Of a stretch of DNA of 38,557 bases, positions 1 through 8,243 are shown piece after piece. The notes under the pieces were generated by a model, which had not been told where the DNA came from, searched no databases, and saw only the letters and a program-made list of their open reading frames with translations. Each line of letters opens with the position of its first letter. Position 1 is the stretch's first letter. The translations under genes and the position numbers were made by a program. Source of the DNA: an uncultured Pelagibacteraceae bacterium (GTDB lineage Bacteria; Pseudomonadota; Alphaproteobacteria; Pelagibacterales; Pelagibacteraceae); assembly GCA_902529645.1 (NCBI GenBank), contig CABZXO010000010.1, forward strand, positions 1-38,557, read 5' to 3'.

Positions 1-1281
1 ATTCTATTTACTTTCTCTTTTACATCACACAGTTATTCAAAAACAGAAATTCATTGGTGGTACGGAAACAGTGGTTTTCTTGGTGATGTAATTATTGAAA
101 TTGCAAATAGATTTAACGCTTCACAAGATCAATATACGGTCATTCCTACAGGAAAAGGAAGTTATGAAGATAACATGGCGGCAACTATTGCTGCATTTAG
201 AGCAGGAGACCAACCACACTATTCACAGGTTTATGATGCTGGTGCTGCAATAATGGTAGCGCAAGTAAAAAATGGTGTTGTCATCGGTTTTGAAGAAATG
301 GCAGAGAAATATGGCATTGATGTAGATGCTGACAATTATATTCCAGGCATTAAAAATTTCTATGCAGACTCTGATGGAAAAATGATTGGTGTGCCTTTCA
401 ATAGCTCAACTTGTTTGATGTATGCAAACATGGACATATTGAAAAAAGTAGGAATTGAGTCAGTTCCAAAAACTTATGAAGAGTTTGAGGCTATAGCTCC
501 AAAAATTAAAGCTGCCGGATACATACCTTTAGTTCAAAGTCACTTTCCTTGGATATGGACAGAAAATTTCTTTTCAAGACATAATCTACTTATGACTGAT
601 GGAAACAATGGTTACGATGCTGTTCCAACAAAAACTTTATTTGCTGAAACAGATGCATTTGTAATGCATTGGAAAAAAGTCAAGGAATGGTATGAAAAAG
701 GCTTTTATGGATATAAAGGAAGAGCGTGGGGAGATAACCAAGCTCCATTTATAGCTGGTGAAGCTGCATTTTGGTTTGGTTCAGCTGCTTCGTTCGGTGG
801 AATGAAAGGTGTTGTACCTAACTTTACAGTAAACCATATTCCTTACTGGGATTCTGTAACTGGTGGTAAAGAGTATCCAACGTTTATCGGTGGTGCTGCT
901 AACTGGATCTTAAATGGTCATACTGAGGAAGAGTACAAAGGACTTGCTAAATTTATAGAATTTATGGGTTCTCCAGAGATGGATCTGTATTATCACAATA
1001 TGACTGGTTACTCTGCAGTAACTAAAGGTGGAATAGAGTTAGCTGAAACTATAAATTTCTATAGAGCTTCTCCATATCATAAAGCAGTTGGTGAACAATT
1101 AAGCTTAGAAGGTTCGACTATTCCTGGTGGATATAGAGCTGGTAATTGGCCACAAATTCGTGAAGTAATTTACGAAAATGTTGAGCCAATGTTAAACGGC
1201 AAAATATCAATCGAAAAAGGATTGCAGAACATGGATAAAGGTGCAGCTAAATTGTTAAAACAATTCGCTAAAACTTTATAA
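1..1281 (+). CDS. ugpB: UgpB, glycerol-3-phosphate/glycerophosphodiester ABC transporter substrate-binding protein (5' partial)
   Basis: Periplasmic binding protein of a Ugp-type ABC importer that delivers sn-glycerol-3-phosphate or glycerophosphodiesters to UgpA/UgpE. The reading frame is open from base 1, and its first visible residues (hydrophobic, ending SHSYSKTEIHWW) look like the end of a signal peptide followed by the mature N-terminus, so the start lies just before the window and the ATG at 175 is internal. About 426 residues are visible; E. coli UgpB has 438, so only some ten residues are missing. The fold is family 1 extracellular solute-binding protein. The assignment rests mainly on the downstream ugpA, ugpE, ugpC and ugpQ; a related sugar or polyol ligand is possible. 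A strong hairpin follows its stop codon. Confidence 0.88.
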   Translation: MLFTFSFTSHSYSKTEIHWWYGNSGFLGDVIIEIANRFNASQDQYTVIPTGKGSYEDNMAATIAAFRAGDQPHYSQVYDAGAAIMVAQVKNGVVIGFEEMAEKYGIDVDADNYIPGIKNFYADSDGKMIGVPFNSSTCLMYANMDILKKVGIESVPKTYEEFEAIAPKIKAAGYIPLVQSHFPWIWTENFFSRHNLLMTDGNNGYDAVPTKTLFAETDAFVMHWKKVKEWYEKGFYGYKGRAWGDNQAPFIAGEAAFWFGSAASFGGMKGVVPNFTVNHIPYWDSVTGGKEYPTFIGGAANWILNGHTEEEYKGLAKFIEFMGSPEMDLYYHNMTGYSAVTKGGIELAETINFYRASPYHKAVGEQLSLEGSTIPGGYRAGNWPQIREVIYENVEPMLNGKISIEKGLQNMDKGAAKLLKQFAKTL

Positions 1282-1291
1282 TTAATAATTT

Positions 1292-1332
1292 AAATAAGGA
1301 GGGTGTTGATTTACCCTCCTTATTTTTTATTT
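1292..1332 (+). terminator. Rho-independent terminator/attenuator between ugpB and ugpA
   Basis: A 13-bp perfect inverted repeat (1292-1304 pairing with 1313-1325, core GGAGGGT/ACCCTCC) with an 8-nt loop runs into a T-rich tract. It lies in the 58-bp gap after the ugpB stop and before ugpA. It probably ends most ugpB transcripts while letting some continue into the permease genes, which would give more binding protein than transporter. It is the only clearly GC-rich intrinsic-type hairpin I saw in the window. Confidence 0.85.
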
Positions 1333-1339
1333 TACTTAT

Positions 1340-2218
1340 ATGAAAAAAGTCCAATTTAAATCTAGCTATTCACAATATTTATTCTTAGCACCACAGTTAG
1401 GAATTTTATTAATTTTTTTATATTGGCCAATCATACAAACCTTCAGAGATGCATTTACAATGCAAGATGCTTTTGGATTTGGAGCGACGTTTGTATGGTT
1501 TGATAATTTTTTATTTATTTTTGATGATCCAGCTTATTTTATAGCTTTCAAATTTACTATTATTTATAGTTTTGCAATTACATTAATTACCGGCTCAATC
1601 GGTTTGCTGCTTGCCGTTCAGGCCAATAATGTAATACATGGTAAAAGCACTTACAAAACACTTTTAATTTGGCCTTATGCAATTGCGCCTGCGGTTGTAG
1701 GTGTAATGGCAAATTATTTTTTTAGTGAAAGATTTGGGCTCCTTTATCATTTATTTCACGAACTTTGGGGTTTCAATTGGTACGAGAGTGTTTTTGACTC
1801 GTATATTTATGTAATAATAGCTGGTTCTTGGAAGCAAATCAGTGCTAATTTTATTTTCTTCTTGGCAGGTCTTCAAGCTATACAAAAATCTGTAATTGAA
1901 GCATCAATGATTGATTGTAAAAATAGTTTTAGAAGATTTTGGACAATTACATTCCCATTATTAATGCCAACTACATTCTTCTTAATAATTATTAATATAA
2001 CCTATGCTTTCTTTGATACATTTGGAATTATTGATACTACAACGATAGGTGCTCCTTCAGGTGAAACAAGAACTCTAGTTTATAAAGCCTACATGGATGG
2101 ATTTAGAGGATTAGATTTAGGAAGTGCTGGAGCTCAATCAATAATGATGATGTTGATTGTATTAGTAATTACAATTTTTCAATTTAGATATATCGAAGGG
2201 AAAATACATTATAATTAA
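1340..2218 (+). CDS. ugpA: UgpA, glycerol-3-phosphate ABC transporter permease
   Basis: Inner-membrane permease of the Ugp importer, expected to pair with a UgpE-type subunit. The protein has 292 residues, matching the family (E. coli UgpA has 295), with about six hydrophobic segments beginning near residue 14. A cytoplasmic coupling ('EAA') loop is visible as EASMIDCKNSFRRFWTITFP around residues 189-208. The ATG at 1340 follows the attenuator hairpin and has no obvious Shine-Dalgarno sequence. Its TAA stop shares one base with the ATG of the next gene, so translation is probably coupled. Confidence 0.92.
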   Translation: MKKVQFKSSYSQYLFLAPQLGILLIFLYWPIIQTFRDAFTMQDAFGFGATFVWFDNFLFIFDDPAYFIAFKFTIIYSFAITLITGSIGLLLAVQANNVIHGKSTYKTLLIWPYAIAPAVVGVMANYFFSERFGLLYHLFHELWGFNWYESVFDSYIYVIIAGSWKQISANFIFFLAGLQAIQKSVIEASMIDCKNSFRRFWTITFPLLMPTTFFLIIINITYAFFDTFGIIDTTTIGAPSGETRTLVYKAYMDGFRGLDLGSAGAQSIMMMLIVLVITIFQFRYIEGKIHYN

Positions 2219-3039
2219 TGACTAGATTTATCACATCAAGTTTTTCACATTTAATTTTAATCATTGGAATACTTATCATGGTACTTCCTGTGTGGATGAT
2301 TTTTGCTAGCTCAACGCACACAAGTTCAATGATTAATATGAATGGTCTCCAAATGTTTTTAGGAGATAGCTTTTATGAAAATTACTTACGGGTTTTATTA
2401 TATCAGGGTGGTTTCTTTAAAGAGATAACAGCATTAAAAATGTTTTTTAATAGTTTTTTAATGGCTACGGGAGTTGCAATTCTATCCGTTGTCACATCTT
2501 TAATGGCTGCCTACGCATTGGTTTATTATAGAATAAAACATGCAACATTATTGTTTTGGATAATTTTTATCACGATATTAGTACCACTAGAGTTAAGAAT
2601 TTTTCCTACTTATTCAGTAATGGCTGAACTTAATTTAGTAAATTCTTACTTTGGATTAATAGTTCCAATTTCAGCATCAGCTATAGCAACATTATTCTTT
2701 CGACAATTTTATAAAACTGTTCCAGATGAATTACTTGAGTCTGCAAAACTTGATGGGGCAAATACCTGGAGATTTTTTGTTGATTTTTTAATTCCTTTGT
2801 CAAAAACGATGATTGTAGCGATGTTAATATTTATGTTTGTTTTTGGTTACAATCAGTACTTATGGCCGCTATTGGTAACAACTTCAGAACAATATTGGAC
2901 AGTGGTTATGGGATTAAAAATGATGTCGGGTTCTATTGTTCATCGTTTTGCTTTTGTGATGATGTCTATGGTTCCACCAATTTTAATTATAATTGTGTTG
3001 CAGAAACATTTTATTAAGGGGGTTTTTCAAGATAAATGA
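2218..3039 (+). CDS. ugpE: UgpE-like permease, first copy
   Basis: Inner-membrane permease of the MalG/UgpE family, 273 residues, with about six transmembrane segments. The coupling loop is present (LLESAKLDGANTWRFFVDF). It is a close tandem paralogue of the next gene: both share the VP-WM/I-FASS start, the LLESAKLDGAN coupling loop and the QYLWPL segment. Relative to the second copy it lacks about ten residues before the last membrane segment (KMMSGSIVHRFAF versus KIIYTESYEGVALPRTAERFAY). It overlaps ugpA by one base and the second copy by four (ATGA). Both coupling loops look intact, so neither copy is obviously dead. Confidence 0.85.
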   Translation: MTRFITSSFSHLILIIGILIMVLPVWMIFASSTHTSSMINMNGLQMFLGDSFYENYLRVLLYQGGFFKEITALKMFFNSFLMATGVAILSVVTSLMAAYALVYYRIKHATLLFWIIFITILVPLELRIFPTYSVMAELNLVNSYFGLIVPISASAIATLFFRQFYKTVPDELLESAKLDGANTWRFFVDFLIPLSKTMIVAMLIFMFVFGYNQYLWPLLVTTSEQYWTVVMGLKMMSGSIVHRFAFVMMSMVPPILIIIVLQKHFIKGVFQDK

Positions 3040-3887
3040 AAATTAAACCACTTCAAATAATTGCTCATATTATTTTAATATTAGGGGTATTGTTAATGGT
3101 AGTTCCTATTTGGATATCTTTTGCAAGTTCTTCACATGACTCTGTAACTATACTGACGGAAGGTATGAAGTTTCATATAGGTGATCAGCTAGCAAGAAAC
3201 TATAACGAAGTTTTAAATGAAAAAGGTGGTTGGTCAGAAGAAGTGACTGCTGCAAAAATGTTTATTAATAGTTTTATAATGGCATTAGGGATTGCAACAC
3301 TTAAAGTAGTTATTTCTGCAATGTCAGCATATGCTTTGGTTTATTATAGATTTAAATTAGCTGTACCAATTTTTTGGTTAATCTTTATTACTCTACTTGT
3401 TCCTTTGGAGGTAAGAATTTTTCCAAGCTATAAAATTGTATCTGATTTAGGTTTAACTAATTCATACACAGGCCTTATTCTTCCGTTAGTTGCTTCAGCT
3501 ACAGCAACTTTTTTCTTCAGACAATTTTACAAAACAATTCCAGATGAACTTTTGGAGTCGGCAAAATTAGATGGAGCAAATGCTTGGAGTTTTTTCATAG
3601 ATTTCTTGGTACCACTATCAAAAACTATGATAGCAGCAATGTTTATCTTTATGTTCGTATATGGATATAGCCAATATTTATGGCCGCTAATAATGACAAC
3701 TGCAGAAGAATATTGGACTGTTGTAATGGGAATGAAAATTATTTACACAGAAAGCTATGAAGGAGTTGCTTTGCCAAGAACAGCAGAAAGATTTGCATAT
3801 ATAATTTTATCAATGATCCCACCAGTTTTAGTGGTAGTATTTTTACAAAAATGGTTCATAAAAGGATTAATTCAAACGGAGAAATAA
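3036..3887 (+). CDS. ugpE: UgpE-like permease, second copy
   Basis: Inner-membrane permease, 283 residues, with about six transmembrane segments and a complete coupling loop (LLESAKLDGANAWSFFIDF). Its length and C-terminus (IPPVLVVVFLQKWFIKGL) are closest to canonical UgpE, so this is probably the ancestral copy that pairs with UgpA. It starts inside the end of the first copy (4-bp overlap) and its stop abuts the ugpC ATG, giving a tightly coupled string. Having two UgpE-type subunits but one UgpA is unusual for an importer that normally uses one UgpA and one UgpE. Confidence 0.9.
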   Translation: MKIKPLQIIAHIILILGVLLMVVPIWISFASSSHDSVTILTEGMKFHIGDQLARNYNEVLNEKGGWSEEVTAAKMFINSFIMALGIATLKVVISAMSAYALVYYRFKLAVPIFWLIFITLLVPLEVRIFPSYKIVSDLGLTNSYTGLILPLVASATATFFFRQFYKTIPDELLESAKLDGANAWSFFIDFLVPLSKTMIAAMFIFMFVYGYSQYLWPLIMTTAEEYWTVVMGMKIIYTESYEGVALPRTAERFAYIILSMIPPVLVVVFLQKWFIKGLIQTEK

Positions 3888-4940
3888 ATGAGTTTTTTAG
3901 ATTTAAAAAATGTGACTAAGATTTATCCAAACGGAACTAAGGCTGTTCACGAAACTTCATTAAGTGTAGATGAAGGAGAGTTTATGGTTTTTGTAGGACC
4001 AAGTGGATGTGGAAAATCAACTTTATTAAGAATGGTTGCAGGTTTAGAGGACATTACAGAGGGTGATATTAATCTTGATGGAAAATTAATTAATGAAGTT
4101 GATCCATCTGAGAGAGATGTAGCAATGGTGTTTCAGAACTATGCATTATACCCACATATGAATGTGTATAATAATTTGGCTTATGGTTTAAAAAACAGAG
4201 GAATTGATAAAGAAACAATTGAGCAAAAAGTAAATGATGCAGCTAAACTGTTACAAATTTCAGATTATTTACAGAGAAAACCTTCAATGTTATCTGGAGG
4301 TCAAAGACAAAGGGTTGCTATGGGAAGAGCAATTGTAAGAAATCCAAAAATATTCTTATTTGATGAACCTCTTTCAAACTTAGATGCAAAATTAAGAATT
4401 CAGATGAGACTTGAAATTAAAAAACTTCAACAAAAGGTTGGAGTAACAAGTATATTTGTTACACATGATCAAGTTGAGGCCATGACACTTGCTGACAGAT
4501 TGGCAGTAATTAATAATGGAATTATTGAACAGCTTGGAACTCCTATTGAGATATATGATAATCCAAAATCTTTATTTGTTGCTGGTTTTATTGGTTCACC
4601 TCAAATGAATTTTTTAAATGGTAATTTAAAAAATAAAACATTATCTGCAGAAGGTTTTGAAATTAAAGATGTTAATACTGACTTTGAGGGTGAGGTTACA
4701 TTAGGAATAAGACCTGAGCATTTAGTACAATCTGAGAGTGGTTTAATTAATTTAACAGTAGACTTAGTGGAACAGCTTGGTTCGGATAATATTGTTTATG
4801 GTCAATTGAAAAATAAAAAAGACTTTTGTTATAGGTGTCCAGGAAATCAAACTGTTGAAAAAGGTTCTAATTTAAGAGTAAATATGGAGAACAATAAATA
4901 TTATATTTTTGATAAAAGTACTGGCAAAAGAGTTAATTAA
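3888..4940 (+). CDS. ugpC: UgpC, ABC transporter ATPase
   Basis: ATPase of the Ugp importer, a cytoplasmic dimer of the MalK/UgpC class, 350 residues (E. coli UgpC has 356). In order it shows Walker A GPSGCGKST near residue 38, Q-loop VFQNYALYPHMN, signature LSGGQRQRVAMGRA, Walker B FLFDEPLSNLD, and the switch histidine in VTHDQVEAMT. A C-terminal TOBE-type regulatory domain of about 110 residues follows (LGIRPEH near residue 273). It begins directly after the second ugpE stop. All catalytic motifs look intact. Confidence 0.95.
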   Translation: MSFLDLKNVTKIYPNGTKAVHETSLSVDEGEFMVFVGPSGCGKSTLLRMVAGLEDITEGDINLDGKLINEVDPSERDVAMVFQNYALYPHMNVYNNLAYGLKNRGIDKETIEQKVNDAAKLLQISDYLQRKPSMLSGGQRQRVAMGRAIVRNPKIFLFDEPLSNLDAKLRIQMRLEIKKLQQKVGVTSIFVTHDQVEAMTLADRLAVINNGIIEQLGTPIEIYDNPKSLFVAGFIGSPQMNFLNGNLKNKTLSAEGFEIKDVNTDFEGEVTLGIRPEHLVQSESGLINLTVDLVEQLGSDNIVYGQLKNKKDFCYRCPGNQTVEKGSNLRVNMENNKYYIFDKSTGKRVN

Positions 4941-4942
4941 AT

Positions 4943-5863
4943 TTGATTTTAAGTAAACCAAATCATATAAAAATTTATGGTCATCGAGGAGCTAGAGGTG
5001 ATCTTCCTGAAAATACTTTAGAGAGTTTCAAATATTTATTTGATAATAATTTTAGTGGATTAGAAGTAGATATTTTATTTTCTAAAGATTCGGTGCCAGT
5101 AATTACCCATGATTTTTTCTTAGACAGAGATCAGACTAAAGACTTAGATGGTAATTGGATAGAAGATGAATATATGAAAATTAATAGTAAAACTTATAAA
5201 GAATTATTAAATTATGATATAGGAGCTGTTAATAAATTATCTAGTTATGGCAGAAGATTTTTAAATCAAAAAAGTTTAGAAAACCAGAGAATACCAAATT
5301 TAAACAAATTATTTAAATTATTAAAATCTTATGAAACTGAAGATTTAATAATTAATTTAGAATTTAAGTCTAGTCCATTAATTAGCAATCTAGTTCCTGA
5401 ACCTATTGAGATTGTAAAACTTGTAAAGCAAGAAATAGAAGTCTCTAATTTAAGCGATCGAATTTTAGTTTCTTCCTTTGATTGGAGAGTTTTAAAAGAA
5501 TTTAAATTACAATTACCAAAGATTTCTAGAGGTTATTTATCAACACAACAAGAATTAAAAAAAACAAGGAAAAATATTTATGAAAATTCACCTTGGATGG
5601 GGTTTATTCCATTTTTTAATAACAGTGAAATTCCAGAAGTTATAAATAATTTAGGTGGAATTGCTTGGCATCCTTTTTACAAAGATATAAAAAAAAAAAA
5701 TATTGAAGAAGCACACAATCATGGACTAGTGGTAAATACTTGGACTGTAAATAGAGAAAGCGACATGATGCGGATGATTGAATATGGTGTAGATGGAATA
5801 TTTACAGATTATCCTCTAAGGCTGAAAGAACTTTGTGAAAAAGAAAATAAAAAATGGTTTTAG
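4943..5863 (+). CDS. ugpQ: Cytoplasmic glycerophosphodiester phosphodiesterase (UgpQ-like)
   Basis: Predicted to hydrolyse glycerophosphodiesters to glycerol-3-phosphate plus an alcohol. GDPD-family hallmarks are GHRGARGDLPENTLESF near residues 13-29 (catalytic His14), the metal-binding E-x-D in LEVDILF, a second histidine in VITHDFF, and the C-terminal WTVN...GVDGIFTDYP. There is no signal peptide, so it is cytoplasmic and would act on imported intact diesters. At 306 residues it is longer than E. coli UgpQ (247), with extra sequence in the middle. The only suitable start is TTG at 4943, two bases after the ugpC stop, so it is clearly part of the operon. Confidence 0.9.
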   Translation: MILSKPNHIKIYGHRGARGDLPENTLESFKYLFDNNFSGLEVDILFSKDSVPVITHDFFLDRDQTKDLDGNWIEDEYMKINSKTYKELLNYDIGAVNKLSSYGRRFLNQKSLENQRIPNLNKLFKLLKSYETEDLIINLEFKSSPLISNLVPEPIEIVKLVKQEIEVSNLSDRILVSSFDWRVLKEFKLQLPKISRGYLSTQQELKKTRKNIYENSPWMGFIPFFNNSEIPEVINNLGGIAWHPFYKDIKKKNIEEAHNHGLVVNTWTVNRESDMMRMIEYGVDGIFTDYPLRLKELCEKENKKWF

Positions 5864-5873
5864 TATATATTTA

Positions 5874-6584
5874 ATGGATTTAAACATAGTTAATAATGAG
5901 GAAAAGTTTTTAGCAGGTAAACTTGAAGGTTACACTTTAAAAGGTGCTGAAAATAAATTTGACAACAAAGGAAACCCTATATCATTTCCAGGCTGCACAA
6001 TAATTTTTAATATTCCTATTAATACCGATTTATCTAATCAAATTATTAGTTTCCAAAAAAAAATAGAAAATTTTAATCCTAAAAAAACTTATTTCTATTT
6101 ACCTCCATCTAGTTTTCATATGACATTATTTGATTGTTGTAATTTAAATACAAAAAACACCAATTATTGGCCATCCGATATAGATCCTGATATGGATTAT
6201 AAAGATATAGCTGTTGAATTAAATAAAAAAATTGAAAATTATAATTTTCCAAAACAATTTAATCTTAAACTAAAAACTTTTTTTGGTGGTTATAGTATTA
6301 TTTTAGTACCCTTTTCTGAAAAGGATGAAAAAATTCTAAGAAATTGTAGAGATGAACTTAGTAGCTTGTTAAAAATTAAATTTGAAAATCATCAAAGATA
6401 TACTTTCCATATTACTTTAGCTTATATTTTGAGACAACTTAATGAGACTGAAATAAAAAACTTAATTGAATTTAATAAACAACTATCCTCTGACTTTAAT
6501 AAAAAATTTCCAAAAATTACTTTCAAAAAACCTGAAATGTATACTTTTAAAGATATGCTGGAGTTTAAAAGTATTAATTCTTAA
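5874..6584 (+). CDS. 2H phosphoesterase-like protein (DUF1868-type)
   Basis: Predicted cytoplasmic protein of about 236 residues with the two H-x-T motifs of the 2H phosphoesterase superfamily: SFHMTLFD (His82) and TFHITLAY (His179). The context PPSSFHMT resembles DUF1868 proteins, to my recollection. Family members open or cleave cyclic or 2'-linked phosphodiesters; the substrate here is unknown. I prefer ATG 5874, ten bases after the ugpQ stop. A GTG at 5835 in the same frame would add 13 residues and overlap ugpQ by 29 bases. Its place at the end of the ugp string suggests a role on a phosphodiester substrate, but that is inference. Confidence 0.72.
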   Translation: MDLNIVNNEEKFLAGKLEGYTLKGAENKFDNKGNPISFPGCTIIFNIPINTDLSNQIISFQKKIENFNPKKTYFYLPPSSFHMTLFDCCNLNTKNTNYWPSDIDPDMDYKDIAVELNKKIENYNFPKQFNLKLKTFFGGYSIILVPFSEKDEKILRNCRDELSSLLKIKFENHQRYTFHITLAYILRQLNETEIKNLIEFNKQLSSDFNKKFPKITFKKPEMYTFKDMLEFKSINS

Positions 6585-6641
6585 AGCCTGTAATAGTTTT
6601 TTTTTTTAGAAATGACATTTGATTTTTATATAAATGTAATT

Positions 6642-6668
6642 TTAAAGATTTATTACAATAAACTTTAA
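6642..6668. terminator. Possible bidirectional AT-rich hairpin between converging genes
   Basis: The inverted repeat TTAAAG-a-TTTATT / AATAAACTTTAA, with one bulged base, lies in the 90-bp gap between the converging 2H-phosphoesterase and dioxygenase genes. A run of about a dozen T lies upstream near 6598-6609 and another T-run follows at about 6679. It is all A/T apart from one G-C pair, so it would be a weak terminator. Confidence 0.3.
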
Positions 6669-6674
6669 TGTGAT

Positions 6675-7556
6675 TTAATTTTTTTGAAGTTCATAGATAG
6701 AAACGTAATGTTTCCTCTTAGGCAGTGGGATAATGGTTGGAACTTTAGTCAATCTTGGTTTTATTGATTTATTTCCTACAATTATATTTTTGTCATAATT
6801 TTCCAAATCAACCTCAGGATGAGGATTTCCATCATTAATTAATGGCCAAGCATCACAAGCTCTATATCCAAATAAAATTAAAGGTCTTGAGTTGTTCATT
6901 TGGTTGTGTCCAGACCCATGAACTGATCTACAATGAAAAAAAACGACCGTTCCAGCAGTTCCAGTTATAGAAACACTATCTTTAGTTCCTATTTTATCTT
7001 TCTTAGTGTCTATTTTTCCAACAAAATAATTTTCTTTGCTGTGGTGACTGTACAATTTCTTTTTGTGTGATTTTTTTATTATTTTAAGTGGCCCATTTTT
7101 TTCATAGCAATCATCTAAATATATACCAACTGTAATTAAATCATCGTTTGTATGAGGGTAAAAAGCCCAATCTTGGTGCCATCCAATTTCACTTCCTTTT
7201 TTCTTATTTGGCAGTTTAAAATTTAATTTACCTAGATGAAATCTTACTGTTCCACCTAATAATTTTTTAGCTATAGATATAATTCTTTTATCTCTAGATA
7301 ATTCATAGAAGATTTTATGTCTGTTCTGAGGATTATTAAGTCTTAAAATTTCTTTATTTTTAGAAGAGCCTGAATTGTAGACAAAATGGTAATTATCATA
7401 GGATTGAGTTCCATTTGCACCATTACCATTTTTTTTCTTTTTCTCTTTTAAAATTACTTCATTAACAATTTTATTTATTTTATTTATCTTTGTTTGAGAA
7501 ATTAGATTTTCTTTAACAAGAAAGCCATTTTTTTTAAATAAATTCAAATCATTCAT
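6675..7556 (-). CDS. Phytanoyl-CoA dioxygenase (PhyH) family protein
   Basis: Fe(II)/2-oxoglutarate-dependent oxygenase of the PhyH family, 293 residues. The iron site is visible as H127-x-D129 in GWHQDWAFYPH and the distal His213 in SVHGSGHN, with Arg224 in NNSRPLILFG positioned to bind 2-oxoglutarate. Residues 36-50 are Lys/Asn/Gly-rich and probably a loop. The substrate cannot be told from sequence; the family hydroxylates acyl-CoAs and many small molecules. It is the last of four minus-strand genes, 86 bases beyond the isomerase gene, so it may have its own promoter. Confidence 0.85.
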   Translation of the reverse strand: MNDLNLFKKNGFLVKENLISQTKINKINKIVNEVILKEKKKKNGNGANGTQSYDNYHFVYNSGSSKNKEILRLNNPQNRHKIFYELSRDKRIISIAKKLLGGTVRFHLGKLNFKLPNKKKGSEIGWHQDWAFYPHTNDDLITVGIYLDDCYEKNGPLKIIKKSHKKKLYSHHSKENYFVGKIDTKKDKIGTKDSVSITGTAGTVVFFHCRSVHGSGHNQMNNSRPLILFGYRACDAWPLINDGNPHPEVDLENYDKNIIVGNKSIKPRLTKVPTIIPLPKRKHYVSIYELQKN

Positions 7557-7642
7557 AAATGCAGATTATAAATAAAAATAAATCTTCTTATAAAAAAATA
7601 CAATGTTTAATTAAATTATTAATAAAATTTAGTAATTTTAAA

Positions 7643-8236
7643 TTATTTTTTTAATGCATCTTCAAGATAATCCAATCTATCTTGACCCCAAAAAATCTCA
7701 TTATTTAAGACATATGAAGGAGCACCAAATACATGGTTATTAACTGCATCTTTTGAATTTTTTTGGTACTCAATGTTTACTTCGTCAGTTAAAGCTAACT
7801 TTTTCATTTCCTCAAAATTTAAATTTAATTTTTCACAAATTTCCCGAAGTATTTTGTGATCTGAAAGATCTTTATCCATAGACCATAAATATTTTAAACA
7901 CTCATTTCCAAAATGAAGTTTATTTCCCATTTTATTTGAGGCGATTACAAATTTTGCTGGCAAATGTGGATCACTAGGTGGAAAAAATTTTGGCTGTTTA
8001 ATAATTGGCAAACCTAATTTATTTGAAATTCTCTCCATTTCCAAAAGTCTGTACTTTTGTCTTGCAGGGTGTCTTTTAGGAACTGGTAATCCTCCGGTAT
8101 TTGGAAAAATTTCACCAACTAAATCAAGTGGTTTTTCTATTACTTCTAAATTATATTGACTTACTATTTTTGTAAATCTATCAGCACCTAAGTAAGTAAA
8201 TGGAGACAAGACACTATAATAATATTCAATTTTCAT
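7643..8236 (-). CDS. 2-hydroxychromene-2-carboxylate isomerase family (DsbA-fold)
   Basis: Cytoplasmic thioredoxin/DsbA-fold protein of the HCCA isomerase/kappa-GST group, 197 residues. The N-terminus YYYSVLSPFTYLGADRF places Ser11 where the family's catalytic serine lies, and the C-terminal part has FGAPSYVLNNEIFWGQDRLD, which is typical. The family isomerises 2-hydroxychromene-2-carboxylate using glutathione in naphthalene breakdown, but most bacterial members have unknown substrates and no naphthalene genes are nearby. It starts seven bases after the peroxiredoxin-like gene, so the two are very likely co-transcribed. Confidence 0.85.
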   Translation of the reverse strand: MKIEYYYSVLSPFTYLGADRFTKIVSQYNLEVIEKPLDLVGEIFPNTGGLPVPKRHPARQKYRLLEMERISNKLGLPIIKQPKFFPPSDPHLPAKFVIASNKMGNKLHFGNECLKYLWSMDKDLSDHKILREICEKLNLNFEEMKKLALTDEVNIEYQKNSKDAVNNHVFGAPSYVLNNEIFWGQDRLDYLEDALKK

Positions 8237-8243
8237 TATTTAT

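Noticed and set aside
6585..6674. Small RNA or riboswitch in the gap between the 2H-phosphoesterase and dioxygenase genes
   Set aside because: The gap is nearly all A/T with homopolymer runs and only a weak hairpin; no riboswitch core was recognisable here or in other spacers.
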